Assembly (NCBI GenBank): GCA_937915885.1
Contig: CALGGP010000329.1
Coordinates: forward strand, 1 to 16,353
Length of the DNA stretch: 16,353 bases
Origin: an uncultured Selenomonadales bacterium
Lineage (GTDB): Bacteria; Bacillota; Negativicutes; Selenomonadales; Selenomonadaceae
Reading direction: 5' to 3'
Position 1 is the stretch's first letter, and every line of letters starts with the position of its first letter. The notes below the pieces were generated by a model. That model had not been told where the DNA came from, did not search any database, and saw nothing but the letters and a program-made list of their open reading frames with translations. This document shows positions 1-10,900 of the stretch, one piece after another. The position numbers and the translations under genes are program-made.

Positions 1-60
1 CCCAATCGTCCTTCCGGCGGCAGCCCCCCGAAGGACGATTGGGTCAAAAAAATTTTTTTC
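1..60 (+). terminator. Perfect 14-bp hairpin followed by A7T7 tract; possible terminator of an upstream gene
   Basis: Positions 1-14 (CCCAATCGTCCTTC) are the exact reverse complement of 30-43, with a 15-nt GC-rich loop. After a TC dinucleotide comes A7 (46-52) then T7 (53-59). A strong stem followed by a T run resembles a rho-independent terminator for a gene that would lie left of the window, but the T run starts about 10 nt after the stem, further than usual. The A7T7 stretch is itself a 14-bp palindrome. It could instead be a structured repeat or a bent-DNA site. Confidence 0.4.
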
Positions 61-140
61 CGTCGCCCCTCGTCGCCCCATGTCAACGGCGACCGCTTGA
101 TCGGGTGGAGGCGGCGGCTTTTGACGGAGCGACGAGTAAT
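61..140. repeat. Degenerate GC-rich repeat remnant, no gene
   Basis: CGTCGCCCC occurs twice in tandem at 61-69 and 71-79 with a 10-nt period. It resembles the CRTCGCCC part of the 31-bp units at the right end of the window. The box GCGACG at 129-134 is the inverted form of the same flank and sits 6 nt before element copy A. I see no convincing coding potential or promoter here. Confidence 0.3.
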
Positions 141-217
141 GGGCGCCGACGCCGCTCCCACCCACGAGGCGGCGCCCAAATTGTGTTCGAGGTTCCCACC
201 CCGCGTCGGCAGCGCCC
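141..217 (+). repeat. GC-rich palindromic intergenic element, copy A
   Basis: This is the most diverged of four copies of one element. It starts GGGCGCCG, has an internal CGGCGCCCAA at about 170-179, the shared segment GAGGTTCCCACC at about 189-200, and ends CGTCGGCAGCGCCC. The termini are inverted repeats of each other with mismatches. It is in the same orientation as copies C and D and opposite to copy B. It lies between the upstream hairpin and the start of the giant gene and has no coding capacity. Confidence 0.7.
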
Positions 218-226
218 GTCCCCCAC

Positions 227-251
227 AATTCCTAATTCCTAATTCCTAATT
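227..251 (+). repeat. AATTCCT heptamer array before the giant gene
   Basis: Three copies of AATTCCT plus a final AATTG, with an exact 7-bp period. It ends 5 nt before the Shine-Dalgarno sequence at 257-263, so it would be in the mRNA leader if the transcript starts upstream. The same motif in the same position precedes the permease gene (13437-13468). Confidence 0.8.
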
Positions 252-256
252 GCCTT

Positions 257-274
257 TAAGGAGTGATCTGTTTG
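257..274 (+). promoter_or_regulatory. Ribosome binding site that selects a TTG start for the giant gene
   Basis: TAAGGAG at 257-263 is a strong Shine-Dalgarno sequence. The upstream in-frame GTG (263-265) overlaps it and cannot be the start. TTG at 272-274 lies 8 nt downstream, the right spacing; the first ATG (284) is 20 nt away, too far. The permease start has the same arrangement (AGGAG, 7 nt, then ATG CCG) and the TTG here is also followed by CCG, which supports TTG. Confidence 0.75.
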
Positions 275-1957
275 CCGAGTACCATGACAAATGCGGAGAT
301 CGCAACAAATCTCTTGACGTACATCACAAAATACGTCAGCTACGACAGCGACACCAAGACCGTCAACGTCGACCTTCAATCGTTCGTCAACAACGCACAA
401 CCCCAACTCGCCACCGTCCGCGCGGCGTTCACTTCCGCCGTCACTTCGACCTACGACGGCGCCGACGCCTACACTCTCAACAGCGCCGAAGAGCTTGCCG
501 CCGCCGTTGCAGTCGTCGGTGAGCCCATCGATCGGATGCTTCAAACCATCGCGGGAGTGAGCGCCGCCGATCTGCTCGGCAACGCTCAAGCCGTCGGTCA
601 ACTCCTCGCATATTACATCGTCCAATGGCGCACCGCAGAAAATTACGATCCCGTCGGCGGACTGCTCGATCAGATGATCGCGCTGCTCGAGGCGGATTCT
701 CAAGAGGCGATCGCCGCCAACATCAATCAAGCGATCATCATGCCGTTCATTCAGACGCGCGGCATTCAGACCGTCGCCGATCAGCTCGCCAAAGGTTTTG
801 CCGACGGCAACATCGATCTCACGAGCGGGCTGGTGCTGTTGCCCGCGCTCACCGACATGATTGACGACGACTCCCGCGCCAACATTCGGGAGATCATCGG
901 CATCATCACCAACACGCTCAAAAATCAGATTCTCGCCGACGGCAACGATGCCGCGCCGAACCGTTTCAACATCGCCGTCAACAGCGGCACGCTCGCCTTC
1001 AATCCGAATATCCTCAGCGTCTACATCACCGACATTGACGCGCTCGGTACATCGTCACTTCAACCGATCGATGCGTCCGAAGACACCGTCGGCGCGTTCC
1101 GCGTTCTGGTCGCGGGCAATCTCGACGGCTCCGAAGGCGAAAGCCTCATCGGCTCCGGCGGCAACGATATCATTCTCGTCGGCGGCGACGATTCCGTTTA
1201 CTCGGGCGACGGCAATGATCTGATCGTCATCGAGGACGGCAACTCGACCGTCGAGACCGGCACCGTCACCGATCCCGCCACCGGTTTCGAGTACACCACC
1301 GTCACCGGCTCGATCTACGAGGACAATCACACGCGACAGGCGATCGGAATTTCGTCCGTCAGCTCGGCTACCGTCGTCGGATTCGAGCAGGGCTGGTCGG
1401 ACGCAAACGACGTGATCAGTCTCGTCGACGGCGACATTTACAAACTCACGTTTAACTTCGGCACGGGCGCCTTGACTGTCATCGACAATACAGGATTTTT
1501 GGCGTTGGGCGACAGCAGCTCCGACACCGTCAGCAGAAATATTTTGTTGAGCGACGGCGATCGGTTGAGCAAGGCGACGGCAATCAGCGAAAATCAAACG
1601 ATTGTGGCGGGCGACGCCGATCGATATTATCTGCCGCAGGGCTCGATGTTGACGGGCGTCAACGGCAATGTGATCATCGACGATTGCCTGTTCTCGACCA
1701 ACGGCAACCTCAGCGTCGAAGGCGGCACTTACACTTACGCCGACGGCACGTCCTATTGGTTTGCGGCGACGGCTTACGGCTTGAGCGCGGGCGATACCGT
1801 TTCGATCAACGACCTCTGGAGCAATCAGACCGACGCGCCCGTCTATCGGGTGAGCGACGACGGCACGCAGATCATTCGCGATGCCGACGGCGCGGTCGTC
1901 TACGAAGGCGACGCCTCGACGCTCGGAGCGCTCAACTTCGGGGCGATCACCGGCGCC
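272..1957 (+). repeat. Giant protein module 1 (residues about 1-562)
   Basis: Begins with a helix-rich segment (NLLTYITKYVSYD and onward, to about residue 230). Next come the RTX-like core around 1133-1240 (GSGGNDIIL, SGDGNDLIVI) and the conserved NHTRQ...SSATVVGFEQGW segment from about 1324. It ends in a beta-rich part with GLSAGDTVSI and a VVYEGD close related to the WxGTAEELA endings of modules 2-4. This core keeps the best RTX consensus of the first four modules. One of the protein's two cysteines is here (DDCLF). Confidence 0.75.
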
Positions 1958-4900
1958 GATTACAACGGCGGACAAATCGCTACCGCCGTCAATACTTTCA
2001 TCGACAAGTACATTACTTTCGACGGCAACAATCTCGTCATCGACGCCGAGCAACTTCAATCCGATCTCCGAAGCGGCATTGAAAATTATCGCGACGACCT
2101 TTCGACCGCCGACGCCGACGTTGCCCTTCAACGCTTGAGCGCCGTGATCGATGAGATGTTCGGCATCAATATGACGCTCGAATATCTGTTGAGCGAAAGC
2201 GTCATCGACGGCATGAAGTCGCGCATTTCGACGGCGATTGACGGCGGCTCGACCGCTTACAACGCGCTCATCGGCGATCTCGATCAATACGGCGGCGGCG
2301 TCGGGCTCCGCAATTGGATCATCGACAAGGTGTTTACTCCGTTGCAGAGCGCGCTCGGATTGCAGAATTTCTCCAACGGATTTGCCGACATCGTTGACGG
2401 CGAAGGCAATCTGCATCTCAGCCGTTGGATTGCCAACGCGCAGCCGCTTTTGTCCGACATGTTCAGCGACGAGTTGACGAGTAAGGTGCTCGCCACCAAC
2501 CTTGACGCGATCGGCAACAACATTCTCGCCAAGCTCCGCGCGGATTCGGGCGGGACGCTCGACGGGCATGCAGATATTATTTTCGACGGCGATGATTCGG
2601 TCGGGCTCGGACTGTTCTTGACGCCCGTTGACGCCGTCGGCTCGAGCGTGGGCAACGTCATCGACGCAAGCGCCTCGACCATCGAAAACAACATCATCGT
2701 CAGCAATCTCAACGATTCGATCGGAGAAGTGATAGTCGGCTCGGTCGGGCGCGATATGATTATGGTCGGCGCGGGCGACACCGTCAACGGCAACGGCGGC
2801 GACGATCTGATCATTTTGGCGGACGGCGAAACCGATTCGACGGGAGTTTTTGTCGACAATCACTCGCGTCAACTCGTCGGCGTCTCGAGTATCGGCTCCG
2901 CGTCCGTCGTGGGATTCGAGGCGGGCTTTGCGCTCGACAACGGGTCGCCCGATGAGCTGTTCGTTGTCGACGGCGACATCGACGATCTTGCCGTCCATTT
3001 CGGCGACGGCGGCTTGACAGTCAATAATCGCGACGGCTCCATGCTGTTCGCGGACATCGATAACACCGTCCGCGCGGAGCTGATTGTCGACGGCGAAAAG
3101 TTCATTGCGCTCAACGGCGGCAACTCCGTCGAAAAAGCCGACGATGTCAATCATTATTGGCTCGAGGACGGCGCGACGATTACTGCCGAAGTCGGCGGCT
3201 TCACCGTCAACGGTTTCAACATTTTCGCCGAACTGAGAGACAACGACACCATCGGCAACTATACCATCGTCGGCGGCACGCCCGTTGCCGATTACGAACG
3301 CGCGCTCATCAATCTTTCGTTCGGTTACAGAGGCAGCGTCCGCTCGTATGAGGCGCACGCCGTTGTCGACGGCACCGTCATTGATTCGCTCGCCGCCGAT
3401 AACGAGGCGTTGACCTTCGACGGCGACGCCACCATCGAACATTTCACCGGCACCGCCCACCTCAACGAACTTACATTCTCCACCGCCGGCGACGTTCGGG
3501 TGCTCATGACTGAAGGCTCGCCGCTGCATAACGAGTACAAATCAATTCATTCGATCACCGGCGTCAAGGCGGGCGAAACGTTTTTGATCGGCATCTCCAC
3601 CTCGGGCTTAGTCGTCTTCAAAAATTATTCCGTCAGCGACGACGGCACGACGATCACTCGCACCGACGGCGACGATTCGACCGTCGTCTGGCGCGGCACC
3701 GCCGAAGAACTTGCCACTCTCAACGTCATGAACATTTACGCCGCCGATGTGCTCGAGACTAAACTGCTCGCGCTCATTGAACCTATGCGTTCGTTCATGT
3801 CGTTCGACGGCGACACCGTCAACATCGACGGCGCGGGCATTCGCTCCGCAATCTCGACCCGTTTGAACGAGATGAAGTCTCAACTCGTTTCGATCGAAAA
3901 CCCAACCGCCGACGACGTGATCGCCATGCTCGACGCCGCGCTCGACAATCAGGTCGGCTTGACGCTCGAGGACATCTTCAGCACAAACACCCTCGACAAT
4001 CTCAAGGCGCGCCTCAATGACGCAATCGCCAACAATACAGACATCGTCGAGGGCATTTTCAATTCGATCGTCGGCGACGGCATTTCGCCGTTCCTCTATA
4101 AAAACATCATCAATCCGATCATCAATCAGCTCGGCGCGCAAATTTCCGCTCAGGATATCTCGAAAATCGTCAGCGACGGCGATTCCGTCAGCGAACGGCT
4201 GATGCTCAATACCATTTTCGATCAGATATTCGCCACCGAGCGCGCAACCGAAATTGCCAATAAAGTTTGGAACGATTTCAAGACGCGCATCGAGACCGAG
4301 CTCCGCGCCGATTCCAATTCCGCCGAGCATATGAACGTCGTCGTCAGCGGCTCGAGTGACACGCTCGACTTCGGAATTTACGTTGCCAACAGCGGCGGCA
4401 CCATCGACGCGTCCAATGCCCCGTTCGGTACCAATTGGATTTTCAACGCGCTCGACAACACCGTCGGCACTTACATTGTCGGCAGCCCCTATCGCGATAT
4501 GATTTTCGCCGACGGCAACGATACCATTTACAGCGGCGCGGGCATCGACGATCGCATCATACTCTCGAGCGGCAGCGGCACGATCAATGTCAACGATGAA
4601 ATTCCCGCCACCGTCACCGGCATTGCCGACGCCTTCAACGCTTACATCGACAGCGCTGTCTTCGACGATGCGCACACTCGAGAGTATATCGGGCTGTCGT
4701 CGATCAGCAGCACCAAGGCGTTCGGGTTCGAGGTCGGTTGGTCGCTCAACGGGTCGAATGACGGCTTGACCGACGTACTTTATCTTGTCGACGGCGACAT
4801 CACCGATCTCAGTTTCGAGTTCGGAGCCGATCTGATCGTTCGCAACGGCAGCGGCACAATGATGTTGGTCGGCGATAACACCGTGGAAGGAGCAAACGTA

Positions 4901-7900
4901 GTGAGTAATTCTCAGGTTCCAAGCTCGACCGTCCGCGCGGATCTCTTGATCCAAAATGCGGCCGGCAATATCCTCAAAGCGGCGGCAGTCAATGAGGGGC
5001 AAGTTGCCTCCATCGACAGCGCCGATGTCTACTTCGCCAACAACGCTACTCTGTTGAGCAGCGACGGCTCCGACGCGTCGATTGTCGGCGAAAATGTCAG
5101 CGTCGTCGAGGTGATCGGCGGCAGTTCGATCAGTCTTGACGCCAATCACACGCGGGACTTCGTCGAGCTCTCGGCTGATGCAACCATCAACGGATTCGAG
5201 ACGGGCTTCGGCGACGACAACGACGTGTTGATCATCACCGACGACGAGTTGACGCTCGCCGATTGGTCGAATTGGCGGGACGTCACCGACGGCGGCAGTG
5301 CAAACATTTTGGTCGCCGATTCCGATCTGTCGATCAGTAAAGTTACCGCCGTCGACGACAATCAATCGATCGCGGCGACGACCGACGCCGATGTTTATTG
5401 GCTCAACGACGGCTCGACCTTGACGGGCTTCACCGGCTCGGCGGTCGTTCAGAACAATTTGATCTCGACCAACGGCACGCTCGATGTCGTTGTCCGATAT
5501 AACGAGCGGCATGATATCAATTGGGTCGATGACATTGTCGGGCTGAGCGCGGGCGACACGATCTCGATCGCCGACGCCGACGGCTCCAATAATACCGATT
5601 ACAGCGTCAGCGCCGACGGCACGACGATCACTCGTCTCGACACCGGCGCCGTGATCTGGTCGGGCACCGCCGACGAGCTTGCCGCCGTCGACATGCAAGA
5701 CCTCGACTACATTGAATTTTACTCCGACAATCTTGCCAACACGATTTACACCGTGCTCACTCGCTACGTCACCTTCGATGGCGACACGTTGACGATTGAC
5801 GGCGCGACGCTCCGCACGAATGTTGCCGCGCGGTTGGCTGCCGCTCGAGCGCAGATGGGCGAAAACGCCACCGCCGACGATGTCATTGAACGACTTGAAG
5901 GCATCATCTCAAATGTTTTCGGCGACGAACTTGTGATCGGCGATATCCTCAACGACAGCGCTATCGAACGGCTCAAGGCGCAATTCACCGAATGGATTGC
6001 GGCGGGCATTGATCCGTTTACGATGCTCGGCGCCCAACTCGATACGGCGCTCGGCGAAGACGGACTTCTGAACTTCATGCGCGGGGCGTTCGTGCAGGCG
6101 GCGGCGGCGGAGCGCGGCATTCAAGCGGCGGCGGTCGGCGTCACCGACATTTACAACGCCGACGGCAATATTTCTTTGACCACGCAACTCCGCGCGATCA
6201 TTCCGTCGATCGGCAGCATACTCACCGATGACATGATCACGGAGTATTTCCGCCGCGGGCTCGATCGGATCGCGCGCACCATGCTGTCGCGCGTCTCTGC
6301 AGAAAACGGCGACGACAATTATATCAACATCGTCTTGACGGGCACCAACGGCACCTCGCACCTCGGGCTCTACTTTACAAAGCTGTCGGAGATCGGCAGT
6401 GGGAGTCTGCAACCGATCGACGCAAGCGCCTCGACCATCGAAAACAATCTCATTATCGGCAACATTGCGGGCTCGAATGACGAGACGATCACGGGCTCCG
6501 CTCAACGCGACGTGATCCTTGTCGGCGACGGCGACACCGTCAACGGCATGGGCGGCGGCGATCTGATCATCTTTGCGGACGGCGATGTTGAAATGACGTT
6601 GGCGCAATCGCTCACCGCCGCGAATTTCCTCTCGAGCTACGTTGAGGCGGCGGAATTCTCCGATGCGCACACTCAACAAGTGATCGCGCTCGACAGTCTG
6701 TCGTCGGCTACCGTCGTCGGCTTTGAAACGGGCTGGAGCATTGACGGCGGGGCGGTCGATTTGCTTACCGTCAGTCCGAATGAATTTTACGAGCTCAACG
6801 TCAAATTTATTTTCGACGACGACGGCTTGACGATCTCCGACAGCGACGGCTCATTGTTCCTCGCGTCGAACGATGCCGCCGTTTTTCCGACCGTCAATCC
6901 GAACGCCGTCAGCGACTCCCGCACTCCGTCTTCGACCGTCCGCGCGGATCTGCTCATAAACGATCAGCGCGTGACTGCCGTCAACGACAATCAATCGATC
7001 GAGGCGTCGGGCGCCGATCGCTACATCCTCAACGGCGGCGCAACCTTGACGGGCTTCACCGGCACCGCCGTCGTCAACGACTATACGATCACTTCAAACT
7101 CGCCGCTTAACATCATCGGCGCCGAACGCTCCAACGGCTGGCGCGTCGTCGGGCAGATTTACGGATTGCGCGCGGGCGAAAGCATCACCGTTGCGTTGTC
7201 CGACGGCACCGCCCCGACCACTTACACCGCCAACGCCGACGGCACCGCCATCATTCGCGAAGACAACGGCAAAACCGTTTGGACGGGCACCGCTGAAGAA
7301 CTTGCCGCGCTCGACTTCGTCACCATCGACTATCAAGAGTACTACGGCGATATCTTGACCGCGCGGATCGAACATTATCTCCAACAGTACGTCGTCATCG
7401 ACAACGGCACCATGACGATCGATCTCGCGTCGATGCAGAGCAATCTCGAGGCGCGGCTGGCTGCCGTCAACGAGCGCATTGCCGCCCACGACGAAGTCAC
7501 CGCCGACGTCGTCTATGAAGAAGTGCTCGCCGAGCTAAACGACATTACCGGCATCACCCTTAAAGATTATCTCTCAGTCACGATTCTTGAGGCGCTCCGC
7601 AATCGCATCGAGACCGATCTCGCGGGCGACAGCACTCTGCTCGCAAACTTCGTCGACAACATCAATCCCGACGGCGTCAGCAATTTCCTCAAACGCCATA
7701 TGGCTAATATCGTCGGCTCGCTCGGAGTGCAGAACGCCGCTAACGACATGTCCGACTTCCTCGAGAACGACGGCAGTCTCATTGAAACCCTCGGGCTCGA
7801 TCCGTTGCTCAATCAGATTTTCAGCACCCGCTCCGCGCGCCGCATGATTCATAACATCGTCGACGACTACCGTCAAAGATTCCTCGACGACGTTACGCAG

Positions 7901-10900
7901 GGCATTGTCCTCAACGGCGACGAGAACACCATCCGCGCGGGATTGTTCCGTCCGACCGACGCCGTCCTCGACATCTCCACCGTCGACAACGATCACAATT
8001 TGATTGTCGCCAACGGCGATTCGCTCGGGCAATCGATTGTCGGCTCCGACCGGCGCGACGTGATTCTCGCGGGCGACGGCGACACCGTCAACGGCGGCGC
8101 GGGCAATGACTTCATCGTATTCGCCGACGGCAACACTTCTATCGATACCCAATGGAATTTGAACACCGTCAGCGCGGACGGCTCTTATCTCGAAAGTATG
8201 ATCGCCGCGTCCTTCGACGACGAGCACACGCGTCAAGTCGTCGAGATCGGCACCGACACCACCGCCACCGTCGTCGGTTTCGAGATCGGCTTCGACGACG
8301 GCACCGTCAAGAGCGACGTGCTCTCCGTCAACGATGTCAATGACATCAAATTCAAGTTCGACGACAACGGCTTGACTGTCATCGACACCGGCTCCGATTG
8401 GGACGCCGACGGTCGTTTGTTCCTCGCCTCCGACGATGCCGCCGTGCTCTCGAGCGTCTCTTCGCTGTCGACCACCGGCACCCGCACGCCTCAACCGTCC
8501 GTCAACAACGAAATTCTTGTCAGCGACGTTGACGGCTTGCAACGGGCGCGCGTGTATGTCGGCGGGCAATCGCTCACTGCCGGTGACGATGTCGATATTC
8601 ATTACATCACCGACAATTCGACCGTCAATGCGACGACCGCGACGGAGATCGTCAACGGCGGCTCGAATGTTTTGATCAACGGCTCGAACGGCGAAGATTA
8701 CATTTACAGCAATCTCGCGGTCGGCACCGTCGAAGGCAACGTGACGATCAACGGCGGCGCGGGCGATGATTATATCGAAGCGGGCGGCGGCTCGAACGTG
8801 TTGATCAACGGCGGCGCGGGCGACGACGCGATCATCAATTGGAGCGGTCGAAACGCGACGCTCAACGCGGACGAAGGCGCCGACGGCATTGCGATTCACG
8901 ACGGCACCAACGAGTTGATCAACGCGGGCGCGGGCGACGACTTCATTTGGTCGGACAACGAAACCAATTCGACCATCGACGGCGGCGCGGGCAATGATTT
9001 GATCAGCATCACGGGCGGCTCGAATGTGATCATGCTCCGCGCGGGCGAAGGCGCCGATACGATTGTCGGCTTGAGCGCCGACTACACCGTTTCGATCGAC
9101 GGCAGTTATTCAACGGTCGCGGGCACGGTGAGCATGCGCATCGACATGAAGGACGGCGGCTCGATGATGCTCTACGGCGCGGCGTCGCTCGACAACGTCA
9201 ACATCATCGGCGGCACCTTCGACACCGATACGGGCTCGGGCGGCGACGACACCGGCTCGGGCGGCAACGCCGACACCTTGATTGCGGCGGGGCTCGTCGA
9301 ATACACTCTGCACAAAGTTGATTCGCTCAGCGCGCCTTCGTTGGCGGCGGAGTATTTCCATAACGATTACGATTACGATTGGCAACCGACGCTCAGCATC
9401 GGCAGTGAGACTTGGACGATCCAATCAAGCGACGAGCTGTCATTGAACGCCGTGCATTATCAGCCTGCGGAGTCGTCGGGCAAATGGGTCGTGCTCGTGC
9501 ACGGCTACGGCGGCAATCACACCACCATGCGGGAGTTCGTCGACAATTATCTTGCCGTCGGCTATGACGTGCTCGCGATCGATCAACGCGCGGCGGGCGA
9601 TTCCCAAGGCGAATGGTTGACGATGGGCGCGGCGGAAGCCTCCGACGTTGCCGCTTGGACTCGGGAGATCGCTCGTCGAGAACCGTCGTCGAAGATCACT
9701 TTGCATGGTGTATCGATGGGCGCCGCGACCGTCATGCTCGCCGCCGCCCGATCGGACGTGGCAAATCTCATGGCGGTCGTCGAGGATTGCGGCTACGCGT
9801 CCGCTTACAATCTCTTCTCGCAGTTGGTGCCGGTGTTGACGCCTTATCCCGCGACGATCATGCCCGTTATGGATATGATGTCGTCGTTGATGACGGGGCA
9901 TGCGCTCACCGAAGCCACTCCGATTGAGGCGATCGATGAAGTCACCGTCCCGTCGATGTTCATTCATGGCACTGCCGACACTCTGATCGCGCCGTCCAAC
10001 GCCGATTCGCTTTACGCTCAATCGGGCGCCGAAATCAAGACGCTTTATAAGGTCGAGGGCGCGGGGCATGGCAGGTCGGGCATCGACGCCAATGAAGAGT
10101 ACGGCGCCAACCTCTTCCAATTCCTCGACAACAACGACGGCTCGGGCGTCATCTACAATTATCTCGCCGATATGTCGGTCGGCGGCACTGCGGACGGCGA
10201 TTCGATCGTCAACGTCGGCACGGCGGCGACCATCGACGCGGGCGACGGCAATGATCAGATCACGCTCGGCGGCTCGTCGTGGACGGTCGAAGGCGATCAA
10301 ACGCTGCAGTCGACGGGCAATAACGTCATCGTCGATGCGGGCGCGGGCGACGACGCAATCAGAAGTCGTCACTCGTATTGGACGACGCTGCTCGGCGGCG
10401 ACGGCAATGATGCGATCACCGTCAGCGACGGACATTACATGAACATCGACGCGGGCGCCGGCGACGACTCCATCATCGGCACGCGCGCAAGTTGGGGCAT
10501 GGGCGGTCACGCCACCATCAGCGGCGGCGACGGCAATGATTATATCCGCGCGGGTTATTCAAACGATTCGTCGATCAACGGCGGTGCGGGCAATGACACG
10601 ATCGCGGTCGACGGTCCCAACGTGACGATCCGCAGCGGCGGCGGAGCCGATTTCGTGTCGCTCAACAGCGATATCGAGCGCACGCCGCAGGGCAGCACCG
10701 CCAACGTGATCATCGTCGACGGCACGCTCACTGTTGACGGTTTCGACTCCGACGATGTGATCATTTTCGAGGACGCGCGGCGCGATAAGTGGGTCGAATT
10801 CACCGACGACGGTTTACTCTTCCGCACCGATACCATCATCAGCCCCGACGTCATGCCCGAAAAAGTAGTTTTGAGCGGCATCACCTCGACGAGCCTGTTG

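Noticed and set aside
141..217. Insertion sequence or full transposon at the repeat elements
   Set aside because: The elements are only 77-79 bp and there is no transposase gene in the window. At most they are non-autonomous.
39..242. 67-residue open frame before the giant gene
   Set aside because: It consists of translated hairpin, GC-rich repeat and heptamer sequence, is Arg/Pro-rich, and has no ribosome site.
263..274. GTG at 263 as start of the giant gene
   Set aside because: It overlaps the Shine-Dalgarno sequence itself. TTG at 272 has correct spacing and the same context as the permease start.
1055..3529. Long open frames on the minus strand opposite the giant gene (1055-3529, 3608-5698, 7574-8899, 9440-10510, 10814-12496)
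   Set aside because: They lie entirely antisense to a gene with clear domain content. They arise from its GAC/GGC/ATC-rich codon use, which avoids stops on the opposite strand. Their translations are Arg/Asp/Ala/Val-rich without recognisable domains or ribosome sites.
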